Shown here piece after piece: positions 1-4,675 of a stretch of 5,449 bases of DNA. The stretch lies in the NCBI GenBank assembly GCA_937874815.1, contig CALNBW010000318.1, forward strand, positions 1 to 5,449, written 5' to 3'. Every line of letters begins with the position of its first letter. Within the stretch, counting starts at the first letter, position 1. The DNA comes from an uncultured Bacillota bacterium (lineage in GTDB: Bacteria > Bacillota > UBA994 > UBA5500). Position numbers and translations under genes: made by a program. The notes below the pieces were generated by a model. It had not been told where the DNA came from. It was given only the letters and a program-made list of their open reading frames with translations, and did no database searches.

Positions 1-187
1 AGACAATCCCATATCCCTCGCCCTGTTGCAGTGGAGCTCGAGAGAATACCTTTACTACGACAGCCCCCTTACTATTTGTGTGCATAGGTTTCGAGGTAGT
101 ATTAGTTAGAAACAATCTTGCTGTTTTGGCTTACCTCTGGCCTATGCTACACTAATACTGGTAATACATTGCAAGGGGGGATCCGCT
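1..187. other. Leader region upstream of hflX, no assignable gene
   Basis: I see no gene I can name here. All three plus-strand frames are open from the window edge for 28 to 50 codons, so the 3' end of a truncated upstream gene could be present. None of the three translations resembles a family I recognise, and the stops fall at different places (about 87, 107 and 155). The right half holds a plausible promoter and the ribosome binding site for hflX. An 8-base inverted repeat (98-105 and 152-159) is AT-rich and widely spaced, so it is probably chance. Confidence 0.4.
126..153 (+). promoter_or_regulatory. Putative sigma-A promoter for the hflX operon
   Basis: TTGGCT (126-131) is followed after 16 bases by TACACT (148-153). 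The -10 is preceded by TG one base upstream (145-146), giving an extended -10 (TGCTACACT). The predicted start near 160 would leave a leader of about 28 bases before the TTG start codon. The match is moderate; the extended -10 is the best part of it. Confidence 0.42.
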
Positions 188-1474
188 TTGCTTAACAGCG
201 AGATTCGTAAAGATAGAGCCATCATAGCTGCATTAGAGCTGCCTAATCAGGCGGCCGATTTGGCGGAACTAGCAGCCCTAGTTGATGCTGCCGGTGCTGA
301 AGTTGTAGGAGAAGTGGTGCAAGGACGAGCCAGGCCCGACCCAGCAACCTACTTTGGCAGCGGCAAGGTTGATGAGATAGCTCAGTTAGTGGTAGCTACT
401 GAGGCTACCATGTTGGTTGTAGACAGCGAGCTTGCCCCTTCACAGATTCGTAATCTGGAAGAGCAAGTCGAAGTACAGGTGCTTGACCGCAGCCAACTGA
501 TTATTGACATCTTCGCCCAACGCGCACGCACCTATGAAGGCCGGCTGCAGGTTGAAATTGCCCAGCTAGCCTATGCATTACCACGCCTTACCGGCCGTGG
601 CACTGAGATGTCACGTCTAGGTGCCGGCATTGGCACTCGTGGCCCAGGCGAAAGCAAGCTCGAATATGACCGTCGGCGTATCCGCGAGCGCATGCGGGAG
701 CTCCGTAAAGAAGTGGAAGAGATCAAACGGCACCGCGAACTCCTGCGTGCTGGCCGGGTGCGACGCGGGCATCCCCTCGTTTCCCTGGTGGGTTACACTA
801 ACGCTGGCAAATCAACCTTACTCAATGCCCTTACCGATGCGGATATTTTCGCCGCAGACATGCTCTTTGCGACACTTGACCCTACTACACGTGTGCTTGC
901 GCTGCCAGACGGGCAAGAAGTGGCCATCACCGATACGGTAGGCTTCATTTCTCGTCTGCCCCATATGTTGGTTGACGCTTTTCACGCTACGTTAGAAGAA
1001 GTGCAGGAATCTGACCTGCTCATCCATGTAGTTGATGCTGCGAATATTCAATTGCGGGAGCAGATGGACTCTGTACAGGAAGTGCTTGAAGAACTGAAGG
1101 CCGCCGACAAGCAGCAGATCATCGTCTATAACAAGGCCGATTTGCTAGCGGACAAATCGCTTTTCCAGCCACCTTATAACAAGCACCCCTGGATACTGGT
1201 GTCTGCAACCACTGGAGAGGGGTTAGCAGAGCTAAAGCAGCTAGTAGCTGAACACTTACCGGATGCACCTCTCCGGGTTACCTATTGCCTGCCCCATAGC
1301 AGGGGAGAGGTGGTTAGCTGGCTCCATCGCCAAGGTGAAGTGGTGGAGCAGGAATACGAGGCAGATGGTGTCAGACTACTGGTTGATCTTCGTTACGCCC
1401 AGATTAGGCAAGCAGCCAAGCAATTTTCAGTGCTACCAATAGAAGGAGTGGCTGAACCTGACGATGCAGAATAA
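188..1474 (+). CDS. hflX: GTPase HflX
   Basis: HflX is a ribosome-binding GTPase of the Obg-HflX class that in other bacteria splits or rescues stalled ribosomes, especially under heat or antibiotic stress; it is cytoplasmic. The 428-residue product has the usual family length. Residues 1-190 form the HflX N-terminal domain, with the YFGSGK motif at 55-60, a Gly-rich stretch (GAGIGTRGPGESKLE, 145-159) and a long charged helix. The G domain has the P-loop GYTNAGKS (202-209), Thr233/Thr234 as switch I candidates, DTVGF (249-253), NKAD (315-318) and SAT (339-341). All nucleotide-binding motifs are intact. A C-terminal domain follows from about 360. The TTG start at 188 is supported by the G-rich ribosome binding site AAGGGGGG (173-180), 7 bases upstream. 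The gene overlaps the next by 11 bases, so the two are probably translated from one mRNA. Confidence 0.96.
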   Translation: MLNSEIRKDRAIIAALELPNQAADLAELAALVDAAGAEVVGEVVQGRARPDPATYFGSGKVDEIAQLVVATEATMLVVDSELAPSQIRNLEEQVEVQVLDRSQLIIDIFAQRARTYEGRLQVEIAQLAYALPRLTGRGTEMSRLGAGIGTRGPGESKLEYDRRRIRERMRELRKEVEEIKRHRELLRAGRVRRGHPLVSLVGYTNAGKSTLLNALTDADIFAADMLFATLDPTTRVLALPDGQEVAITDTVGFISRLPHMLVDAFHATLEEVQESDLLIHVVDAANIQLREQMDSVQEVLEELKAADKQQIIVYNKADLLADKSLFQPPYNKHPWILVSATTGEGLAELKQLVAEHLPDAPLRVTYCLPHSRGEVVSWLHRQGEVVEQEYEADGVRLLVDLRYAQIRQAAKQFSVLPIEGVAEPDDAE

Positions 1475-2732
1475 TTTATGGCAGCGCTTTGGCATTAAAC
1501 CGGAGCTCATCGCCTTAGCTGAACAGATAGAAGAGCAAATACAGCCTGTGCACAAACAGATAGCAGCCCTAGTGTCCCATAACCAGATGCGCGTGCTAGC
1601 AGCTCTACATAACCAGCACCTGTCTGACTGGCACTTAAACGGTTCAACCGGTTATGGCTACGGCGACGTGGGAAGAGAAGCGCTTGATGCTGCTTACGCC
1701 GAGCTGATGCAGACCGAGGCAGCCCTAGTGCGTCCCCATTTCGTTTCCGGCACCCACGCAATTGCTTGCGCTATGCTGGGCAACCTACGTGCCGGGCAGG
1801 AGTTAATCTTGGCCTCAGGTATGCCTTATGACACCTTAGAAGGCGTGATTGGGCTGCGTCCCGCGCCACTGGGCAATTCCCTGTTGGACTTAGGCGTTAA
1901 CCATAAAGTGATTCCTTTGGACCAGGCAGGCGGAATTGATCTGAGGGCTGTGGAAATGGCCATAACCCCCCACACGGGCATGATTCACTTGCAGCGTAGC
2001 CGAGGTTATTCCACCCGACCGGCACTCACGCTCGGGCAGATTCAGCAGGTAGCTGAACTAGCTCACGGCATCAATCCAGACATTATTGTCTTTGTCGATA
2101 ACTGTTATGGTGAGTTCGTGGAAACGGAAGAACCGGGAGCAGTGGGGGCCGACCTCATGGCGGGTTCACTGATCAAAAATCCTGGCGGCGGACTAGCCAT
2201 CACTGGTGGCTATATTGCTGGGCGAGAGCTCTATGTGGCGCGCGCAGCCGAGCGCCTAACAGCACCTGGCTTAGGCAATGAAATGGGAGCGACCTTTGGC
2301 CACCTCCGCCCGATGCTCCAGGGATTATTCCTGGCCCCGAATGCAGTAGGGGAAGCCCTAAAAGGGGCTGTTTTCGCGGCTGCTCTCTTTCAGGAACTAG
2401 GCTTTAGCGTCTCGCCATTACCGGATGCGGCGCGCCATGACATCATTCAAGCAGTGCAGTTTAGCAACCCTGAGCAAGTAATCGCTTTTTGCCAGGGAAT
2501 CCAAGCAGCAGCACCCGTTGATGCCCATGTACGACCCGAACCGGGCGATTTGCCCGGTTATACTGACCCGGTAATCATGGCTGCCGGCACTTTTGTCTTA
2601 GGTGGTTCTCTAGAACTTTCAGCCGACGCTCCCCTTAGGCCACCCTACAACACCTATTACCAAGGCGGCCTCACCTATGCCCACGCCCGCCTGGGCGTGC
2701 TCATGGCGGCGAGCCGCGTGCTGAGCTGTTAG
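1464..2732 (+). CDS. ynbB: YnbB-type PLP-dependent enzyme (methionine gamma-lyase family, 'aluminium resistance protein')
   Basis: This protein belongs to the fold-type I pyridoxal-phosphate enzymes annotated as the methionine gamma-lyase family (Pfam Met_gamma_lyase). The true substrate is poorly established and the older name 'aluminium resistance protein' is not a demonstrated function. At 422 residues the length is normal. Visible signs are the Gly-rich GSTGYGYGD segment (60-68), the cofactor-phosphate region SGTHA (95-99), the cofactor-ring Asp in VDNCYGEF (Asp212) and the likely Schiff-base lysine in GSLIKNPGGG (Lys238). No membrane segment or signal peptide is visible. The ATG at 1464 lies inside the 3' end of hflX. 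The nearest good Shine-Dalgarno (AAGGAG, 1443-1448) is 15 bases away, too far for normal use, so coupling to hflX translation is likely. The same pair (ynbA-ynbB) occurs in Bacillus subtilis. Confidence 0.88.
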   Translation: MQNNLWQRFGIKPELIALAEQIEEQIQPVHKQIAALVSHNQMRVLAALHNQHLSDWHLNGSTGYGYGDVGREALDAAYAELMQTEAALVRPHFVSGTHAIACAMLGNLRAGQELILASGMPYDTLEGVIGLRPAPLGNSLLDLGVNHKVIPLDQAGGIDLRAVEMAITPHTGMIHLQRSRGYSTRPALTLGQIQQVAELAHGINPDIIVFVDNCYGEFVETEEPGAVGADLMAGSLIKNPGGGLAITGGYIAGRELYVARAAERLTAPGLGNEMGATFGHLRPMLQGLFLAPNAVGEALKGAVFAAALFQELGFSVSPLPDAARHDIIQAVQFSNPEQVIAFCQGIQAAAPVDAHVRPEPGDLPGYTDPVIMAAGTFVLGGSLELSADAPLRPPYNTYYQGGLTYAHARLGVLMAASRVLSC

Positions 2733-2746
2733 AGGAACATCAAAGG

Positions 2747-2785
2747 AAACAGCCATTTCACCTTGAAGTGAAATGGCTGTTTTTT
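2747..2785 (+). terminator. Strong intrinsic terminator of the hflX-ynbB operon
   Basis: A perfect 15-base-pair stem (2747-2761 with 2768-2782) closes a 6-base loop (CTTGAA). The 3' arm runs into six T residues (2780-2785). It starts 14 bases after the ynbB stop. It is also only 11 bases past the end of the convergent antitoxin-like gene. On the minus strand the tail is only TTTCCTTT, so it may act weakly in that direction too. Confidence 0.93.
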
Positions 2786-2796
2786 GTAACCATAAC

Positions 2797-3111
2797 CTAT
2801 CTGGTAACGATATTAAAACGCTCTGGAATGGTTGAATCCATTTGCACCATACTCAGAATGCGCCTGGCTGGACCATCAGGTTTGTTGCGGCCCGCTTCCC
2901 AAGCCTCAACAGTTTTTTTTGAAACCCCCATAAAGCTAGCAAAAATAACTTGCGTCATACCCAGGTCATTACGTATTTGCTTGATCTCTTCTGCCCTATA
3001 ATCCGGTATGGGTTTTAGGAAAAGGGTGTTAGAATTGAGCGTCCGCTTGCCTTCAGCATGTTCGCGCGCCTCGCCCAATCCAGCCATAATGCTTTTGTAT
3101 ACCTCACTCAT
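2797..3111 (-). CDS. HigA/NadS-like helix-turn-helix antitoxin-type protein
   Basis: This 104-residue cytoplasmic DNA-binding protein resembles the HigA / NadS-type antitoxins of type II toxin-antitoxin systems, which neutralise a RelE/HigB-family RNase toxin and repress their own operon. Residues 1-40 start with MSEVYKSIMAGLGEA, the typical N-terminus of this group. Residues 41-80 form an XRE-type helix-turn-helix (IRNDLGMTQVIFASFMGVSK then TVEAWEAGRNKP). The ATG at 3111 is chosen over an upstream TTG (3144) because AAAAGGGGG (3119-3127) lies 7 bases before it and because the family starts there. No complete toxin gene is adjacent: on the upstream side there is only a short overlapping ORF and then lexA. 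It may be transcribed from the lexA promoter, since I see no clear terminator or good promoter between the two. A solitary regulator is an alternative reading. Confidence 0.8.
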   Translation of the reverse strand: MSEVYKSIMAGLGEAREHAEGKRTLNSNTLFLKPIPDYRAEEIKQIRNDLGMTQVIFASFMGVSKKTVEAWEAGRNKPDGPARRILSMVQMDSTIPERFNIVTR

Positions 3112-3184
3112 GTTCTTGCCCCCTTTTGCCAAGATCCCTTTCAATCAACTCAATTGTCGTCCTAATATTGTTCAGGAGCCCCAT
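3104..3184 (-). pseudogene. Short ORF overlapping the antitoxin start; possible C-terminal stub of a lost RelE/HigB-type toxin
   Basis: Reading from ATG 3184, this frame gives 26 residues (MGLLNNIRTTIELIERDLGK followed by RGQEHE) and stops with a TGA inside the antitoxin start (ATGAGTGA, an 8-base overlap). The frame is closed by TAA a few codons further upstream. Toxin genes of this type normally precede the antitoxin with just such an overlap and end in a charged helix. The helix-like NNIRTTIELIERDL fits that end by general resemblance. I infer decay of a toxin gene after most of it was deleted. It could instead be a chance frame or a small coupling peptide; its ribosome binding site (AAAAGAG) is weak. 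Confidence 0.35.
3119..3127 (-). promoter_or_regulatory. Ribosome binding site fixing the antitoxin start at 3111
   Basis: On the minus strand AAAAGGGGG lies 7 bases upstream of ATG 3111. This favours that start over the in-frame TTG at 3144, which lacks a comparable site. Confidence 0.6.
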
Positions 3185-3192
3185 GGGCTCTT
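3174..3192. repeat. Short hairpin between lexA and the antitoxin gene
   Basis: GAGCCC (3176-3181) and GGGCTC (3185-3190) form a 6-bp stem around a CAT loop; one A-T and one G-T pair extend it to 8 bp. On the plus strand TTTT follows, but no plus-strand gene ends here. On the minus strand, the direction of lexA transcription, no T-run follows, so it is a poor terminator for lexA. On that strand the loop is the ATG of the short ORF at 3184. Confidence 0.5.
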
Positions 3193-3227
3193 TTGCATTT
3201 TATGGGGCAATCGCGCATAGGCTTGTC

Positions 3228-3836
3228 CTAGAAGAAGCGGAAGACACCAATCACTTTCCCCAGCACAGTCACGTTCTGAGTAAGAATAGGTGAGAGGGCA
3301 CTGTTTTCCGGCTGCAAGCGTATATGGGTTTTCTCCTTGTAGAAGGTTTTTACTGTAGCGTCGTCGCCCAAAAGGGCTACTACGATGTCGCCGTTATCTG
3401 CGGCGTTCTGACGGCGTACAATCACGTAGTCGCCATCAAGAATACCTGCCTCAATCATGGAGTCGCCCCGCACCTGTAGAATGAACACTTCTTGATCACG
3501 GATTACGTGGCGGGGTAGGGGGAAATATTCTTCAATGTTTTCTACGGCCAAAATAGGGACACCGGCAGTAACCCGCCCCACCACCGGCACAGCAATCGCA
3601 TCAGCGATAGACTGAAAGCCTTCATCCAAAATCTCAATGGCCCGCGGTTTAGTGGGGTCGCGCTTAATCATCCCTTTGTTTTCCAGGGAATTCAAATGAC
3701 TATGTACTGTGGCACTGGAGTTAAGCCCAACAGCAGCACCTATCTCGCGTACTGAGGGGGGATAACCTTTTTCGCGCACTGATTTCTTAATAAAGTTCAA
3801 TATTTCTTCTTGACGTCTAGTTAAGTTGGGTTTCAC
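3228..3836 (-). CDS. lexA: LexA repressor, SOS regulator (S24 autoprotease)
   Basis: LexA binds SOS boxes as a dimer and represses DNA-damage genes, including itself; RecA filaments trigger its self-cleavage. With the GTG at 3836 the product is 202 residues. The winged helix-turn-helix covers about residues 1-65 (TRRQEEILNFI, GYPPSVREIGAAVGLNSSATVHSHL with the recognition helix, then DPTKPRAIE). The cleavage bond is Ala91-Gly92 in VTAGVP. The catalytic dyad is Ser126 (RGDSM) and Lys163 (ATVKTF). All are intact, so the protein should be cleavable. An upstream in-frame GTG at 3851 would add five residues (MRCKA), but it has no ribosome binding site and would leave only about 10 bases of leader. 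The GTG at 3836 has GAGGTG 7 bases upstream, matches the known N-terminus of the family, and puts Ala-Gly at the B. subtilis position. It is divergent from the LysM gene. Confidence 0.96.
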   Translation of the reverse strand: MKPNLTRRQEEILNFIKKSVREKGYPPSVREIGAAVGLNSSATVHSHLNSLENKGMIKRDPTKPRAIEILDEGFQSIADAIAVPVVGRVTAGVPILAVENIEEYFPLPRHVIRDQEVFILQVRGDSMIEAGILDGDYVIVRRQNAADNGDIVVALLGDDATVKTFYKEKTHIRLQPENSALSPILTQNVTVLGKVIGVFRFF

Positions 3837-3843
3837 AGCTTTA

Positions 3844-3849
3844 CACCTC
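3844..3849 (-). promoter_or_regulatory. Ribosome binding site deciding the lexA start
   Basis: GAGGTG on the minus strand, 7 bases before GTG 3836. It overlaps the alternative GTG start at 3849-3851, which argues against that upstream start being used. Confidence 0.7.
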
Positions 3850-3868
3850 ACCCAGTTTATTCGGCATC

Positions 3869-3898
3869 AGTATAGCATTTCCTAACAACTGGTGTCAA
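3869..3898 (-). promoter_or_regulatory. lexA promoter (sigma-A type)
   Basis: On the minus strand a consensus -35 TTGACA (3893-3898) is followed after 18 bases by -10 TATACT (3869-3874). The predicted start is near 3862, which gives a leader of about 25 bases to GTG 3836. The -35 overlaps the palindrome at 3896-3909, so LexA bound there would block RNA polymerase. Confidence 0.75.
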
Positions 3899-3909
3899 AC
3901 ATTAGTTTG
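3896..3909. promoter_or_regulatory. Degenerate LexA operator over the lexA -35
   Basis: CAAACATTAGTTTG is a palindrome (CAAAC-N4-GTTTG) with the spacing of the Gram-positive SOS box (CGAAC-N4-GTTCG). Each half-site carries the same symmetric G-to-A type change from consensus, so it is probably a weaker site. It covers the lexA -35 and ends 8 bases before the yneA -35, so it could serve lexA autoregulation and influence both promoters. The role is inferred from sequence and position. Confidence 0.65.
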
Positions 3910-3917
3910 CTTTTCCC

Positions 3918-3945
3918 TTGACTTCGCCAAAATGCGGGCTATAAT
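3918..3945 (+). promoter_or_regulatory. Promoter of the yneA-like gene (sigma-A type)
   Basis: TTGACT (3918-3923), 16 bases, then a perfect TATAAT (3940-3945). This is a strong promoter that needs a repressor to stay silent. The predicted start, about 3952, falls at the edge of the LexA box at 3952-3965. Confidence 0.82.
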
Positions 3946-3951
3946 ATAGAT

Positions 3952-3965
3952 AGAACACTCGTTCG
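3952..3965. promoter_or_regulatory. LexA (SOS) box at the yneA transcription start
   Basis: AGAACACTCGTTCG contains the exact Gram-positive LexA/DinR core GAAC-N4-GTTC (3953-3964). It lies just downstream of the -10 and over the predicted transcription start, the expected place for repression. Its 3' end abuts the G-rich ribosome binding site (3965-3971). Confidence 0.88.
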
Positions 3966-3978
3966 GGGGTGCGGTTAT

Positions 3979-4299
3979 ATGAAGTATCAAAGCGCAATCT
4001 TTACGGGTAATGACAAACAACGGCGGTTGGCCAAGCACAAATTGTTATCAATTGCTGGTGCTCTTTGTTTGGCCTTGTTTCTTCTAGGCTACGTTTTCGC
4101 CCAGCATGGCGCGGCTGCTGGCAATCAGGCTAGATCTACCTACGTGGTGCAACCAGGCGATACTTTGTGGGCTATCGCTAAAGCGCACACCACTGCCCAG
4201 GATGATCCGAGGGTCTTTGTGCACCGCCTAAAAAAACTCAACAAGCTCGATAGTCCGCTCATCCAGCCAGGTCAGTGCCTGTTGCTGCCCACACCCTAA
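3979..4299 (+). CDS. yneA: YneA-like SOS cell-division suppressor: single membrane anchor plus LysM domain
   Basis: The protein has 106 residues: a short basic N-terminus (KQRRLAKHK, 13-21), one hydrophobic segment (about 22-41) and an extracytoplasmic LysM domain (about 54-104: TYVVQPGDTLWAIAKAH, then LNKLDSPLIQPGQCLLLPTP). This matches YneA of B. subtilis in size, architecture and position divergent from lexA. YneA is made during the SOS response and delays septation through its LysM and membrane parts; that role is known for the family and inferred here. The LysM domain would bind peptidoglycan. The start is ATG 3979, with GGGGGTG (3965-3971) 7 bases upstream. Expression should be LexA-controlled through the box over its transcription start. 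A different small LysM cell-wall protein is possible, but the SOS context argues for YneA. Confidence 0.85.
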   Translation: MKYQSAIFTGNDKQRRLAKHKLLSIAGALCLALFLLGYVFAQHGAAAGNQARSTYVVQPGDTLWAIAKAHTTAQDDPRVFVHRLKKLNKLDSPLIQPGQCLLLPTP

Positions 4300-4317
4300 C
4301 CAGCTAGGACGCATATT

Positions 4318-4365
4318 ACCTCCTGATTGGGCCATGCTATGCTTAAGCTTTGCCAAGAAGGAGGT
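4318..4365 (+). promoter_or_regulatory. Inverted repeat that could sequester the ribosome binding site of the acidic ORF
   Basis: ACCTCCTGATTGG (4318-4330) and CCAAGAAGGAGGT (4353-4365) are complementary at 11 of 13 positions. In RNA they give a 7-bp stem, a tandem G-A / G-A mismatch and a 4-bp stem, with a 22-base loop. The 3' arm contains most of the Shine-Dalgarno AAGGAGGTG, so the folded form would hide it. The loop also contains the palindrome GCTTAAGC (4341-4348). A translational switch is inferred. Confidence 0.5.
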
Positions 4366-4366
4366 G
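4358..4366 (+). promoter_or_regulatory. Near-perfect ribosome binding site for the acidic ORF
   Basis: AAGGAGGTG is close to a full anti-16S match and ends 5 bases before ATG 4372. This fixes the start and excludes an in-frame TTG at 4327, which would add 15 residues. Confidence 0.8.
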
Positions 4367-4371
4367 TGGGT

Positions 4372-4635
4372 ATGGCTGATAAACGTATCCCCTGGCGCTC
4401 GCAAGAATTCACGCCGGAGGTAGTAGCTGGCTTAATTCCAGACGGCATGAATGAGTTTTTGCACCCAGACTACCCCGATCTTCCATACCCGGATGGGATT
4501 AACGAGGTCACATGGTATCGTGATCCCCTCGTCAATAACGACGAACCAAATCCCGATCCGGATGCCGAATGGCCACCAGGGGAAGATAACGCTTGGCTTT
4601 TCCCTTATGGCCCCCATTATCCCCCAACTGCCTAG
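4372..4635 (+). CDS. Unrecognised 87-residue acidic, Pro/Trp-rich protein in the yneA unit
   Basis: I do not recognise this protein. It has 87 residues with about 17 Asp/Glu against 4 Lys/Arg, 17 Pro, four Trp and no Cys, and no membrane segment or signal peptide. A short motif occurs twice (PDGMNE at 23-28 and PDGINE at 40-45), each followed by aromatic and DP-rich sequence. The C-terminal third (NPDPDAEW to HYPPTA) is low-complexity acidic/proline. It follows the YneA-like gene by 72 bases with no obvious promoter or terminator between, so it is probably cotranscribed and under LexA control. In B. subtilis this position holds yneB and ynzC, neither of which it resembles. The very good Shine-Dalgarno and the terminator directly after it argue for a real gene. 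A function cannot be assigned. Confidence 0.78.
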   Translation: MADKRIPWRSQEFTPEVVAGLIPDGMNEFLHPDYPDLPYPDGINEVTWYRDPLVNNDEPNPDPDAEWPPGEDNAWLFPYGPHYPPTA

Positions 4636-4643
4636 TATGTGTT

Positions 4644-4675
4644 AGCCCCTGCCTCTCTGCAGGGGCTTCTTTATT
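4644..4675 (+). terminator. Intrinsic terminator after the yneA unit
   Basis: A 9-bp GC-rich stem (AGCCCCTGC 4644-4652 with GCAGGGGCT 4659-4667) around CTCTCT is followed by TTCTTTATTT. It starts 8 bases past the acidic ORF stop. The T-rich tail includes the stop codon of the convergent peptidase gene. On the minus strand there is no T-run, so it acts mainly for the plus strand. Confidence 0.88.

Noticed and set aside
98..159. Inverted repeat AGTATTAG / CTAATACT upstream of hflX
   Set aside because: It is short, AT-rich and separated by 46 bases, and the right copy overlaps the putative -10; likely chance.
621..941. Open frame of 106 codons inside hflX
   Set aside because: It lies wholly within the strongly supported HflX frame, and its product has no recognisable motif.
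1507..1761. Minus-strand open frame inside ynbB
   Set aside because: It is antisense to conserved enzyme sequence; Arg/Ala-rich product typical of a shadow frame.
2539..2559. 8-bp perfect inverted repeat AACCGGGC / GCCCGGTT with a 5-base loop
   Set aside because: It lies within ynbB and encodes PEPGDLPGY; no T-run and no gene boundary, so coding constraint or chance explains it.
2768..3220. Two plus-strand open frames (2768-3001 and 3008-3220) over the antitoxin region
   Set aside because: They are antisense to the helix-turn-helix gene, which has family similarity and a ribosome binding site. The first would start inside the terminator stem.
4432..4645. Other-frame ORFs across the acidic gene (minus 4432-4617, plus 4451-4645)
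   Set aside because: Neither has a good ribosome binding site, and the 4372 frame has a near-consensus one and a terminator placed just after its stop.
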